This document shows, one piece after another, positions 24,797 through 33,763 of a DNA stretch of 44,827 nt. A program made the translations under genes and the position numbers. Numbering within the stretch: position 1 is the first letter of the stretch; every line of letters begins with the position of its first letter. The notes beneath the pieces are model-generated. The model was not told where the DNA came from, ran no database searches, and saw only the letters and a list, made by a program, of their open reading frames with translations. The DNA is from an uncultured Pirellulaceae bacterium (GTDB lineage: Bacteria; Planctomycetota; Planctomycetia; Pirellulales; Pirellulaceae), in assembly GCA_937967505.1 (NCBI GenBank), contig CALCJM010000080.1, positions 1-44,827 on the forward strand. The letters are read 5' to 3'.

Positions 24797-25179
24797 CCAG
24801 CAACCAATACTTCGCCAGCAGCAAGCCGATTTGACAAAGTCGATTTGATTCAGGCAATCGAAGATTGGGGCGTTTCCACCGGCTGGCGACAATCCGCCGA
24901 CCTGCGACTGCGACCCACGCGCTGATCGGTTCTGTTTGGAAACGTTAATCCGTGGGGAAAGCGAACCCAGATTGCAGTCCGGCAGTTAGCGCGGTGCGGC
25001 AGTTAGCGCAGTGCGGCAGTTGGCGCATTGGGACATTGACCCGTCGGATATTCGAATGCCCGGACGCCCGGACGCGGCGGTGAAAAATCGCGCTGCAACC
25101 ATCTTGAAAACCGGGCGAACTATAGAACAATAGAGTTTTGTGACTGCCCGCGCCCAACGATTTCAACCAGAGACCACAC
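24797..25179. other. 383-bp intergenic region with in-frame read-through and tandem repeat
   Basis: The first 129 bp continue the previous frame past its TAG (PATNTSPAASRFDKVDLIQA and on) to a TGA at 24923-24925. A three-unit 17-bp tandem repeat follows at 24980. The rest, including the GGGCGAACTATAGAACAAT stretch near 25115, is the likely promoter of plsC. Confidence 0.45.
24980..25030 (+). repeat. three tandem 17-bp repeats
   Basis: Units CGGCAGTTAGCGCGGTG, CGGCAGTTAGCGCAGTG and CGGCAGTTGGCGCATTG, in direct succession. Each contains GCGC. It sits 150 bp before plsC. Confidence 0.85.
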
Positions 25180-25803
25180 ATGAAACAGGTGACCGTCCCG
25201 TTTCTTGTGATGCTGGCAAAAGTTCTCAGCGGGGCGACCGTGCGCTGGGTTGATTGCGAGCCCGACACCTGCCAGCGCGTCTATTTCGCCAACCATACCA
25301 GCCATCTCGATGCGCTGGTTTTGTGGGCATCGCTGCCCAAGCCAATCCGCGCCCTGACGCGTCCGGTTGCGGCAGCCGACTACTGGCAGGGGGGCCCCGT
25401 GCGACGGTACATGGCCAAATCCTTCAACGCATTGCTGATCGACCGGACGAAGATCAAGGTTCACAACAGCCCGATCGACATGATGATTCGCTCCATCGGT
25501 GATACCGAGTCACTGATTGTGTTTCCCGAAGGGGGCCGCAACCACCAACCCGAAATGAGGCCATTTAAAAGTGGGCTGTTTTATCTGGCAAAGAAAAGGC
25601 CGGACCTTGAATTAGTTCCCGTTTATATCGACAATCTCAATCGCGTGATGCCCAAGGGCCAGTTCTTGCCGGTGCCGCTGTTAAGCTGTATCTCGATCGG
25701 AGCTCCCATTTGGCTGGAGTCGGGGGAAAAGAAAGGCAGTTTCCTGAATCGCGCTCGTCAGGCAGTGCTGGATATGAAGGATGGCAGTGACGCCGAATCC
25801 TGA
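25180..25803 (+). CDS. plsC: 1-acylglycerol-3-phosphate acyltransferase-like protein
   Basis: 207-residue acyltransferase of the PlsC fold. Motif I NHTSHLD (His39 and Asp44 of the HX4D catalytic pair) and motif III FPEGGR are present; motif II region is LLIDRTKIK. The lipid-binding stretch VPVYIDNLNRVMPKG is also seen. Known: adds an acyl chain to lysophosphatidic acid to make phosphatidic acid. There is one short hydrophobic segment at the N-terminus (VPFLVMLAKVLSG). The CdsA-like gene follows 114 bp later in the same frame, so the pair would make and activate phosphatidic acid. It may be a second, specialised set beside a housekeeping plsC. Confidence 0.85.
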   Translation: MKQVTVPFLVMLAKVLSGATVRWVDCEPDTCQRVYFANHTSHLDALVLWASLPKPIRALTRPVAAADYWQGGPVRRYMAKSFNALLIDRTKIKVHNSPIDMMIRSIGDTESLIVFPEGGRNHQPEMRPFKSGLFYLAKKRPDLELVPVYIDNLNRVMPKGQFLPVPLLSCISIGAPIWLESGEKKGSFLNRARQAVLDMKDGSDAES

Positions 25804-25917
25804 CCCGGTTGCAATCGTCTTCCACGGGCTCCCGGGTTTCAGCGCGTCCAGTACTTCCGGTAATTCCGGCGCGTCCGATGTCGATCGTTCACTACTGAAT
25901 CCAACCACGGTTTTTCC

Positions 25918-26952
25918 TTGCTCCTTCTGGCTATTAGTTATCAGAACGTCGTTCCCGCGACTCCCAACAGCGACCGGTTATTTGATTTCTGGACTTCGCT
26001 GTTGATCCTTGCCATGTTGGTGGTGCTGGCCGTTCTGCTGTTGGCCGGACAAATTCTCAAACGCCAACCGGAATCTGTCTTTGATCCGGCCATCGTTCGA
26101 ACCTTCAACAAGCGCGTTAGCACCTGGCTGACGATCTGTGTGCTGTTGGTGGTCAGTTTGCTGTTTAACCGCACCGTGACGGTGGTGTTGTTCGGTTTGA
26201 TCTCGCTGTGGGCGCTGCGAGAGTTTATTACGATGACACCTACCCGGCGCGGTGATCATGGCACGCTGGCGTGGCTGATTTTCGGATTCACACCGCTACA
26301 GTACGTGATGGTGGCCATGAATCTGTACGATTTTTATACGATTGTGATTCCGGTCTACGCGTCGCTGTTTATTCCTGCTCGAATTGCGTTTACCGGTGAC
26401 CATAAACGATTTCTGGAGCGATCGGCCAAGATCCAGTTTGGGTTGTTGATCTGCGTTTATGCGCTCAGCCACACCCCGGCGCTGCTGTATCTGGAACTGG
26501 AAACCTACGATAGCGTGACGCAAACCAAAGTCCCCTGGACCGGAAAGACCGCAGGCCTGCTGTTCTTTTTCATCGTCATTGTTCAGGTCAGTGATATGTT
26601 GCATTTTGTCTGGGACCGCCTGGCCGGTAAACATGTGATCGCTTCGGCGATCAACACCACCAAAACATGGGAGGGGGTGATCGGATCGGCCTGTTGTACC
26701 GCCCTAGTGGGCATTTTGTTGCAGTTCGTCACGCCATTCACGTGGTACGGAGCGGGATTTATGGCGTCGATCATCAGTGTCATGGCGTCCTCGGGCAGCA
26801 TGACCATGTCGGCCATCAAGCGCGACCGGGGCGTACGCGACTACGGAACGTTGGTGCAGGGGCACGCCGGAGTGCTGGATCGGATTGATTCGGTCTGTTT
26901 TGCCGCTCCCATCTTCTTTCATGCAACGCGGTTTTTTCTCAATGCGCAATGA
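25918..26952 (+). CDS. phosphatidate cytidylyltransferase-like membrane protein (CdsA/YnbB type)
   Basis: 344 residues starting at a TTG with no clear ribosome site. About eight hydrophobic segments. The CdsA signature lies near the C-terminus: SAIKRDRGVRDYG followed by QGHAGVLDRID (about 301-324), with Arg in place of the usual Lys before the Asp. Asp residues that bind magnesium are intact. Known: CdsA makes CDP-diacylglycerol from CTP and phosphatidic acid. It is the partner of the plsC gene upstream. The start is uncertain: a second frame from ATG 25781, overlapping plsC, would join this one by a single-base change in the T run at about 25911-25915; I prefer the TTG start. YnbB-type paralogs often sit beside plsC, as here. 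Confidence 0.85.
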   Translation: MLLLAISYQNVVPATPNSDRLFDFWTSLLILAMLVVLAVLLLAGQILKRQPESVFDPAIVRTFNKRVSTWLTICVLLVVSLLFNRTVTVVLFGLISLWALREFITMTPTRRGDHGTLAWLIFGFTPLQYVMVAMNLYDFYTIVIPVYASLFIPARIAFTGDHKRFLERSAKIQFGLLICVYALSHTPALLYLELETYDSVTQTKVPWTGKTAGLLFFFIVIVQVSDMLHFVWDRLAGKHVIASAINTTKTWEGVIGSACCTALVGILLQFVTPFTWYGAGFMASIISVMASSGSMTMSAIKRDRGVRDYGTLVQGHAGVLDRIDSVCFAAPIFFHATRFFLNAQ

Positions 26953-27042
26953 AGTTTCGCCAATTAGAATCGCCCGATTATTCCACGCTGAATTGATCCA
27001 ACCAAACCAGCTTAAACAATTACACCAACGAAATATTGCCGC

Positions 27043-27681
27043 ATGGCCAATCTGAAACAAACCATGGAACTTCACGATCTTGAACTGCCTGAAGATCAGC
27101 GCACCAAGGTCAAGCACTACTGCCAGATTCTGTGGGAGTTAAACAAGAGCCTGAACCTGACGCGCCACACGACCTATGACAAATTCGTGACGCGCGATCT
27201 GTATGACACAGTCCAGTTGGCCAAACTGATCCCGGAAAATAAAGAAGTGCTGGATGTGGGCTCTGGCGGCGGAGTGCCGGGAGTTTTACTGGCCATCATT
27301 CGACCTGACCTGAAAGTAACACTGTCGGAATCAGTCGGAAAAAAAGCCGTTGCCCTAGGGCAGATGACCGAGGGAATTGAGGTCGAGGTGGATGTCTATC
27401 ACTGTCGCGCCGAAGATTTGTTGACCGATTTTCGGTTTGACTATACGACCGCGCGGGCCGTCGGGCCGCTGGTGAAGTTAGGTACGTGGTTCGCGGAAGT
27501 GTGGCCGGCGGTCGGGAAACTATTGGCGCTCAAGGGCCCCAATTGGCCTGAAGAAAAGAAGGTCGCCGATGAGGCACAATTGCTTGACGCGGTCAATCTG
27601 TCAGTGGCCTCACAGTACGTGACACCGGGGGCCGAATGGAAGTCGTACATTCTGGAAATTAGCAGTAAGAAATCCAGATAA
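27043..27681 (+). CDS. rsmG: 16S rRNA (guanine-527-N7)-methyltransferase
   Basis: 212-residue RsmG/GidB enzyme that methylates G527 of 16S rRNA with S-adenosylmethionine. SAM-binding motif I reads VLDVGSGGGVPG (about 68-79). The N-terminal LNKSLNLTRHT and the TARAVGPLVKLG segment also fit the family, as does the length. In many bacteria it sits with mnmG; here the neighbour is the CdsA-like gene, 90 bp upstream. It shares a convergent gap with the glycosylase gene. Confidence 0.93.
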   Translation: MANLKQTMELHDLELPEDQRTKVKHYCQILWELNKSLNLTRHTTYDKFVTRDLYDTVQLAKLIPENKEVLDVGSGGGVPGVLLAIIRPDLKVTLSESVGKKAVALGQMTEGIEVEVDVYHCRAEDLLTDFRFDYTTARAVGPLVKLGTWFAEVWPAVGKLLALKGPNWPEEKKVADEAQLLDAVNLSVASQYVTPGAEWKSYILEISSKKSR

Positions 27682-28179
27682 TTCCGGTTTTCTGTAGTGG
27701 CCCGGTACGCCACGTCTGAAATGCCACCAATACCCCACTAATTTCTGTAAGCGGTGCATATCTCTGGACGGGTTTTGAGGTTTGCCGTATAACCCTCCCA
27801 CAGCTGACGAAAAGGCAAATGTTTTTCTGCTTTTGGGCAGTAGAATTCCCATCTTTTTTTCGTCCAAAAGTTGGTTCGAAATTCGAAAGTTGATGCGAGT
27901 CATCGGCGACGAGAACCGATTAATAAAGTAGACTGATCTGATTAGATCACTCTGGCATATATACGGCTGAGGGACCAATTTTAGGGTGGACCGGAGTCAA
28001 TAGTGGCTTGTGCTTAGCACGTCCGACTTTCGTTCTTCTCCCAGCGACTCCCATCGCTGCGCATTTTGCTGGAGTATCTTGTATTTGCCGCAACGTTCAC
28101 GCGTTGCGGCTTTTTTCGTGCGTTTTTTTATGCACTATTGGGCGGATGATACCGAACAAGGAACGGGGCGGCCTTCCGG
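27682..28179. other. convergent intergenic region with terminator, possible small RNA
   Basis: 498 bp between rsmG (+) and the glycosylase (-). It holds several short perfect inverted repeats: TGATCT/AGATCA at 27934-27949, GTGCT/AGCAC at 28010-28020, CAGCGA/TCGCTG at 28042-28059, and the terminator at 28087. TATATAC at about 27957 could be a -10 region. The series of hairpins from 27960 to 28116 would suit a ~150-nt RNA, or just the rsmG 3' end. I see no protein frame worth calling. Confidence 0.35.
28087..28116 (+). terminator. intrinsic terminator
   Basis: GCCGCAACG, 6-nt loop, CGTTGCGGC, then six T. A perfect 9-bp stem on the plus strand, 405 bp after the rsmG stop. Confidence 0.88.
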
Positions 28180-28890
28180 TTACTTGTGTTTGCGTGGTCT
28201 GTCGGCCAACTGCCGCGCGGATTTGAACACAGCGTCGATCATCGGTTCGGTCAAACGCCCGGTGAACGTATTCTGCTGGCTGGGGTGGTAACAGCCCAGC
28301 AACCAACGACCCTCAGTCAGGCTCACGCGCTGCCCATGACCAAATTTGGGGCGCGGAGAGGGGTTCTCCAACTGATCGTGTTCAACGGCATACCGTATTA
28401 TGGCGCGCCACGCCAATCCGCCCAGCGCTACAAACACGCGCGGCTGACAGATTTCGATCGTGCGTTCAAAATACGGCCTGCATGTCGCGACCTCTGCGGT
28501 CGTCGGTTTGTTGTCCGGAGGGGCGCAGCGGCAGATGTTGGTAACCACGCAGCCGGTCAACTTCAAACCGTCTGCCCGGTCGATCGATTCTGCCTGATTG
28601 GCCAGCCCGTTGTTGTGCAGCGCCCGATACAACCAGTCGCCACTGCGGTCGCCGGTGAACATGCGCCCGGTGCGGTTGGCACCATGTGCCCCCGGTGCCA
28701 GTCCAACAATCAGAATCGGAGACGGCGCACCCAGATTCGGGACCGGTTTACCCCAGTAGTCTTGGTCCCGGTAAGCGGCCCGTTTTTCAATCGCGATCTT
28801 CCGGCAATGCTCGATCAGACGGTCGCACTTTGTACATGACACGACATCCTGATGCAGTTGCCCCCACGCGGCATTCCGGTGCTTGCTCAT
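28180..28890 (-). CDS. family 5 uracil-DNA glycosylase (UDGb type)
   Basis: 236 residues from ATG 28890, whose ATGA overlaps the stop of the ATPase gene upstream. Removes uracil and related deaminated bases from DNA. Motif A GLAPGAHGANRTGRMFTGDR and motif B CYHPSQQNTFTGRLT are those of family 5; the missing Asp in motif A is a family-5 feature. Four Cys suited to a 4Fe-4S cluster are present: CTKC near the N-terminus, and Cys pairs in NICRCAPP and EVATC. The overlap with the YhaN-like gene is strong evidence that the three genes here work as a unit. A longer start at 28932 is open but lies within the upstream gene. Confidence 0.9.
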   Translation of the reverse strand: MSKHRNAAWGQLHQDVVSCTKCDRLIEHCRKIAIEKRAAYRDQDYWGKPVPNLGAPSPILIVGLAPGAHGANRTGRMFTGDRSGDWLYRALHNNGLANQAESIDRADGLKLTGCVVTNICRCAPPDNKPTTAEVATCRPYFERTIEICQPRVFVALGGLAWRAIIRYAVEHDQLENPSPRPKFGHGQRVSLTEGRWLLGCYHPSQQNTFTGRLTEPMIDAVFKSARQLADRPRKHK

Positions 28891-31800
28891 CCGCCCGAAC
28901 GCATGGGTGCGGACTGATTGCCCTCCCACCAAATGGAATGGTCTTCCGATAAATCAATCGGCAACGTCTGACCCGGCGTAACGTACACCATGTCGTTTCT
29001 CAGTCGTAACTGGTCGTGCTGCGTTTGCTGTTGCTGTGTATCGACAACCGCCGAGAGTTCATACTCCAGATCCGCGTCGTAGCGATCCGCATGAAGAGCA
29101 ATTCCTGACGGAGACCGGTGCCGTACATACTCGACCGGAATTGCATCGAACGTTTCCACCTGTGGTTCGAAAAATCGTGTCTCGGCTTCCGCTGGAGGAG
29201 TGTCAAAGACAATTTTTTCGTATGCGACATCCGGTTTGGCATGGTCGGTTGGCTGAAGTGATTCCTCCCCAAAGCGTACGGGACGCGCTTGGTGTTCGAA
29301 TACAGCGCGATGATCCGGCAGGATCCGGACATCGGCACCCAGATCATGAAACAAATCGCGCATGTGATCGTGACAGGTGAACATCAGGATCTGATACCCA
29401 TTACGGGAAAATTCGTACAGCACTTCCGCAGCCGCTCGTGTCCGTCGGCCATCAAAATTGACCAACACATCGTCCAGTACCATCGGGATCAGCGCACCTC
29501 GTCGGGCGTATGCCCCGACCAAGGCCAGACGAAGGCTCAGGTAGACCGCTTCGCGTGTGCCACGGCTAAGTTTGTCAACCGGGATGGTGTCTCCTTCAGA
29601 ATTATCAACCAGCAGTTCTTCGCCAACCAACCGCGTCCAGATCCTCACGTAGTGGTCCTCTGTCAGACGCGTCAGGTAGCCAGATGCTTCCTTCAACGTC
29701 TCCGGTTGGCGTTTGGATTCGTAGCTTTCCCGAATCAGTTCCAGCATCTGGGTGCTGACGGCTAGTTTCTGCCACTGTTGTTTCAGATCGGAAATTTGTT
29801 GTTCGACCACGTTCAATTCCAACCGGGCCTCGTCCAGTCGCCCGTCCTCACCCAACGCACGAACCTCCTGGACAAATTCGCCGCGCTGTTGATGCAGCAA
29901 CGTTTGCTGCTCTTTCTTTTCTGTAATCACGGCCTGAATCGATTCCTGGTGCTTCTCAAGACCGGTTTGTCCGTACGTATCCAGCAGCTCCCTAATCTGG
30001 GGCTGCGAATAGTTGACCCCCAGGGCGGCATTGATTTGTTCAGACAGGTTATCCCGTTTGGTAACCAGCTCTTTGACCTGTCGATGCTTGATATCGAACT
30101 GCCGGTAGGTCTCTTCGGATTCGGCACCGACGCTGGCCAACAGTCGTTGTCGCAGTCCGAGCGCTTTGTCCAGTTCCCGTTTGGCCTTGTTTAACCGGGT
30201 GCGCAGTGATTTGTATTTGTTGGCCAGTTCCTTTCGGGAGCTGACCATGCCGCGTTGTTGATGGATCAGGTTGGTGATCTTCCCCAGCCGGTCGGTCAGT
30301 TTTTCGGACTCAAACGTTACGCCTGTTTCGTACAGCATCGTGTTGATACGTTGATTGAGCGCCGACATCTCTTTTTCGCGCTGTACCTTTTCCGATTTCA
30401 GTTGGTCCAGGCGCAGGTGGAGCCCTGAAATGCGCTCGCTACGTTGAGTGATCTCTTTCAACTGGCCGGGCAACAGCGTTTCAGGCAGACCGGCGGTTCG
30501 CAGACTGGCCCGCCACTGGCCGGTGGCATTGTCAACCTCGCGTTGCTGAGCCCCAATCCGGCGTTTGGTCTCTTCTGCCATCGCTTTGGTCTTCTGGATC
30601 CGGTTCTCCATGGGTACTAGGTCCTCGAGGCGATTCAGTTTGCCTTCGGCCTCCTGCAGGTCCAGATCCCATTGTCCGACTGCGGACGACGGCAACTGTC
30701 GCTCGATTTCGGCGCGTTCGTGTTTCGCCCGTTTTAGTTGCTGGCGATTGATTTCCAGCTGATGGCGAAAGTCGTCCAGTTCGTCTTTGGCAACTTTTTC
30801 CCAGTGATAACGCATGGCTTGTGCGACAAATCCCGCAATGGCACCACAGAACATCATCAGCACGCCGCTGGACTGGGTGGTGCTGGCCAGCGTTTCACTG
30901 ATCTCCAGAAACCCGAATCCCAGCAGTACGACACCAATCACAAACACGATCCCGATAATCCACAACTTGCCCACGGGCAGCACCTGTTCGGCAACCACCG
31001 AATCAATATCGCGTTCCAGTCCGCTGCGGGAGCGGTTAAGTTTTTCAATTTTGTCTTCCAGTTCGATGCGCCGTCTGAGACGACCGACATGCAGACTGGT
31101 CTCTTCCAGAGAACTGGCCATCCCCAGTTCGTTCTTCGAATGCCCGATACGCTCCTGCACCTGAACGATATCGAATTCGGAGCGGTCGAGTTCCTCTTTC
31201 AGTTTATTCAGGCGCTCGGTTTCTTTTTCCAGTTTCTTAGCCGCGTCGTCCAGTTGCAGCAGTCCACGGTTGCCTAGGTCGCGCACATCTTTGGTACGGA
31301 TCTTCAGTTGGGTCCCTAATCCATCGACCTCGCTGACCATGCTGTTGCCGATTTTGTCGATTTCTTCCTGAAGTGTGGCGACCTGCCGTTCGAGTGATTC
31401 AACCCACGGCAAGTGTTCTGAAATGGCCTCGATACGTGATTTTTGTGCCCACAGTTGCCGATTGACGGGCAAGGCCATGGCTTCTTTTTTGATCTTTCGT
31501 CGCTGCTGTTTGATTTGATCGATACGCTCTTTCTGTTGAGCGATTCGGTTGTTGTAGTTGTCTAGGTCGGAGACGGAAATTTCTTTGGCGTCCGGCAGCT
31601 TTCCGAATGACGCGATCTGATTGACCACCATTTTCCGGTTCTGCCAGCGGTCGCTGATTTGCGTGGCGATCTCTGCCAGCCGCGCTTGCGAGTCTGCTTC
31701 GGCCAGTTCTTTGTCGATATCGGCCAACTGGTGTGAGATGGCGGTAACTTCAGCTGCCGTCGCGGCCCAGCGTTTGGCCCGTTGTTTCAGGTCGTCGATT

Positions 31801-32408
31801 TCACGCAGGAGTTTGGCGCGGCGGACATTCAGCGCGGTCAGCCTAGATTCATTTCCAGTTTCCGTCGCCCAGATTTCCTCCCGCCGGCGGCGCAAATCCT
31901 TCATCACATCGATCAGGGAGACGCGATCCACGCCGCTGGTCAGTTTATACAGATGTTCGGCGGCGTCGGTGGAATTCAACGCGCCCAGCTCCTGAATCTC
32001 GCGCAGGCCAATCGCGAACACGTTATTAAAGATGGATTCGTCTACGTCAGACATCAACGCATTGAGTTGCGCGCGCCCGTGTACCGATCCGTCATGTCCG
32101 TCGATCAGGGTTAGATCGCCGATCGGGTCAGCATGCCGGTTGGGATCGACGTGACGTTGAACCTCCCAGGTCCCTGTTGATGTTTTTAGATCGACCGCCC
32201 CGCCTGCCAGGCCGCCGTAGACCGGTGGGGTGTACTTGTTCAGTCGATCGGGAGAAAACCCGAACATCATCGAACGAACGAACTGCATCATTGTGGTTTT
32301 GCCGGCTTCGTTTTCGCCGCAAAACAGGGTCAGGTTGTCAGACAATCCTTCGACCTCAAGGCCTTTCCAGACGCCGAATCCATCGACGTTGACGTTCTCA
32401 ATTTTCAC
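28887..32408 (-). CDS. SbcC/YhaN-like AAA ATPase with membrane hairpin and C-terminal extension
   Basis: 1173 residues. Walker A GENEAGKTT (31-39); a long coiled coil (about 190-475); two hydrophobic segments (about 481-501 and 515-532) in the middle of the coil, as in YhaN and not in SbcC; a second coiled coil (about 540-880); signature LSRGTREAVYLSLRLAL; Walker B LIPMVLDDVLVNFD; and H-loop CHDH. After the ATPase head come about 150 residues (from FGEESLQPTDH) that are acidic, Gln-rich and unlike the head; I do not recognise them. Known: such ATPases drive SbcD/Mre11-type nucleases. Inferred: membrane-tethered DNA-end processing. It follows its phosphoesterase partner by 74 bp and overlaps the uracil glycosylase. 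Confidence 0.88.
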   Translation of the reverse strand: MKIENVNVDGFGVWKGLEVEGLSDNLTLFCGENEAGKTTMMQFVRSMMFGFSPDRLNKYTPPVYGGLAGGAVDLKTSTGTWEVQRHVDPNRHADPIGDLTLIDGHDGSVHGRAQLNALMSDVDESIFNNVFAIGLREIQELGALNSTDAAEHLYKLTSGVDRVSLIDVMKDLRRRREEIWATETGNESRLTALNVRRAKLLREIDDLKQRAKRWAATAAEVTAISHQLADIDKELAEADSQARLAEIATQISDRWQNRKMVVNQIASFGKLPDAKEISVSDLDNYNNRIAQQKERIDQIKQQRRKIKKEAMALPVNRQLWAQKSRIEAISEHLPWVESLERQVATLQEEIDKIGNSMVSEVDGLGTQLKIRTKDVRDLGNRGLLQLDDAAKKLEKETERLNKLKEELDRSEFDIVQVQERIGHSKNELGMASSLEETSLHVGRLRRRIELEDKIEKLNRSRSGLERDIDSVVAEQVLPVGKLWIIGIVFVIGVVLLGFGFLEISETLASTTQSSGVLMMFCGAIAGFVAQAMRYHWEKVAKDELDDFRHQLEINRQQLKRAKHERAEIERQLPSSAVGQWDLDLQEAEGKLNRLEDLVPMENRIQKTKAMAEETKRRIGAQQREVDNATGQWRASLRTAGLPETLLPGQLKEITQRSERISGLHLRLDQLKSEKVQREKEMSALNQRINTMLYETGVTFESEKLTDRLGKITNLIHQQRGMVSSRKELANKYKSLRTRLNKAKRELDKALGLRQRLLASVGAESEETYRQFDIKHRQVKELVTKRDNLSEQINAALGVNYSQPQIRELLDTYGQTGLEKHQESIQAVITEKKEQQTLLHQQRGEFVQEVRALGEDGRLDEARLELNVVEQQISDLKQQWQKLAVSTQMLELIRESYESKRQPETLKEASGYLTRLTEDHYVRIWTRLVGEELLVDNSEGDTIPVDKLSRGTREAVYLSLRLALVGAYARRGALIPMVLDDVLVNFDGRRTRAAAEVLYEFSRNGYQILMFTCHDHMRDLFHDLGADVRILPDHRAVFEHQARPVRFGEESLQPTDHAKPDVAYEKIVFDTPPAEAETRFFEPQVETFDAIPVEYVRHRSPSGIALHADRYDADLEYELSAVVDTQQQQTQHDQLRLRNDMVYVTPGQTLPIDLSEDHSIWWEGNQSAPMRSGG

Positions 32409-32482
32409 CTCGGTATCTCCTGATGTGAGGATCGGTGTGGCGACGTTCGAAGGAATGTCGCGGCGACCAGTGTTGATTTGGG

Positions 32483-33763
32483 TTACTGTTCGGTGGTTTC
32501 CGTGTCAAATTCGGCCACCTCAAATTCGGGCTCCTCGTTTTCGGCCCGTTCTTTGTGGGCGGCCAAGTACTCGATGCCAACCATGCCTGTTTGGCGAAGG
32601 ATCGCGTCACGGTGTGTGCGACTTACCTGACCGACATCAGCCATGGAATCACCCTGAAAAGTCTGCGGCATGTATTGATGCAAATTCAGCTTCAGCGAAT
32701 CGTCACTCTGGTAGCGCGCCACCACCCGCATATATTCACCAAGAATCGTGTCTTCCTCGTACCACTGCGTGGGCAGATTTTTTGGGGCTTCGACTTTGAC
32801 TTCGGTTGACCATAATCCCTGATCGCCCCGGCCAAATTCATCGCGCAACCATTCCAGTATTTCCGCTGCCCATTGCGGCTTGCGGATGCGCGGGTTGAAG
32901 GGTCCGTCGGTGGTCAGGAACCAGCGCGTCATTACCAGGTTGTCGGGGCAGTCGTTAACGATCTTCAACGCCCGTTCGGTCAGCATCTCCTTGAGTGCGA
33001 CCATGGTCACGTTTTCCGGGATGGCGATTTTCTGGGGCATGAATCGTACGTAGTCCGATTCAATCGATTGCACGCGCAGTTTCCCGTTCCCGTCAACACG
33101 GCAGAATTTGAATCCGTGCACGCCCGATTCCTTGACATGCCGGCCCTGTGGAGTGCCGGGATACACCGCGATCGTACCGGATTTTTCCAATTTTGTGGAT
33201 TTGTGTCTTCCGCCCAACGCCCAATAGGCGATGTGTTTACCGGAAAAAGTGGCTCCATCAAATTCACCATGGGTCATGGCAATATTGAAGGTATCACTGG
33301 CCGTAGCCGCCAGGTCCGCGGCATCACGACGTTTTTCATCATATCCACTGGCGAAGATCGAACACAATTTCTCTCCGTTGCGACGGTGCTCGATTTCCTC
33401 GACGACGCATGAGGAAAACGTCGACACGTTGTCCGGCAGACCTACAGAACTTGGCCAGCGGTCGGGGAAATCGGACTGCCCACCACACCAGTAGACGTGA
33501 ATGTTCTTTTCGGCCAACCGCTGGAACTGTGTCAAAAGATAGGCGTAGGCACGCGCCGATCCTGAGTCGGTGTCATATAAGTCACCACACAGCAACACGA
33601 AATCAACACGTTCGGCCAGTGCCAGATCAAAGATCTTGTCGGCCGCCGCGTAGGGGGCATTGGACAATCCACCGCGCAGGTGCGGTGGTAATTCGGACAG
33701 ACCGCTTATAGGTTGGTCCAGATGAAGATCGGCGGCGTGTATAAACTTGATAGCGTCAGCCAT
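32483..33763 (-). CDS. SbcD/YhaO-like metallophosphoesterase, degenerate active site
   Basis: 426 residues of the calcineurin-like phosphoesterase fold. Motif I HAADLHLD (Asp12 and His14) and motif II CGDLYD (Asp61) are intact. Motif III, normally G-N-H-D, reads G95-Q-S-D98, so both the metal-binding Asn and the acid/base His are changed. A later THGEFDG keeps His165, and the last motif, normally G-H-x-H, reads G-G-R-H187. About 190 residues then follow, ending in an acidic tail. Known: the altered His is needed for Mre11/SbcD nuclease activity. Inferred: reduced or altered catalysis. It is the first gene of the three-gene set with the YhaN-like ATPase and uracil glycosylase. Confidence 0.86.
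   Translation of the reverse strand: MADAIKFIHAADLHLDQPISGLSELPPHLRGGLSNAPYAAADKIFDLALAERVDFVLLCGDLYDTDSGSARAYAYLLTQFQRLAEKNIHVYWCGGQSDFPDRWPSSVGLPDNVSTFSSCVVEEIEHRRNGEKLCSIFASGYDEKRRDAADLAATASDTFNIAMTHGEFDGATFSGKHIAYWALGGRHKSTKLEKSGTIAVYPGTPQGRHVKESGVHGFKFCRVDGNGKLRVQSIESDYVRFMPQKIAIPENVTMVALKEMLTERALKIVNDCPDNLVMTRWFLTTDGPFNPRIRKPQWAAEILEWLRDEFGRGDQGLWSTEVKVEAPKNLPTQWYEEDTILGEYMRVVARYQSDDSLKLNLHQYMPQTFQGDSMADVGQVSRTHRDAILRQTGMVGIEYLAAHKERAENEEPEFEVAEFDTETTEQ

Noticed and set aside
24980..25030. possible CRISPR array
   Set aside because: Three 17-bp units with no spacers and no cas genes.
27870..27895. GGTTCGAAATTCGAA resembling a tRNA T-loop
   Set aside because: No acceptor, anticodon or D arm around it. 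No tRNA or rRNA was found anywhere in the window.
28186..28839. 217-codon plus-strand frame opposite the uracil glycosylase
   Set aside because: Fully antisense to a recognised gene.
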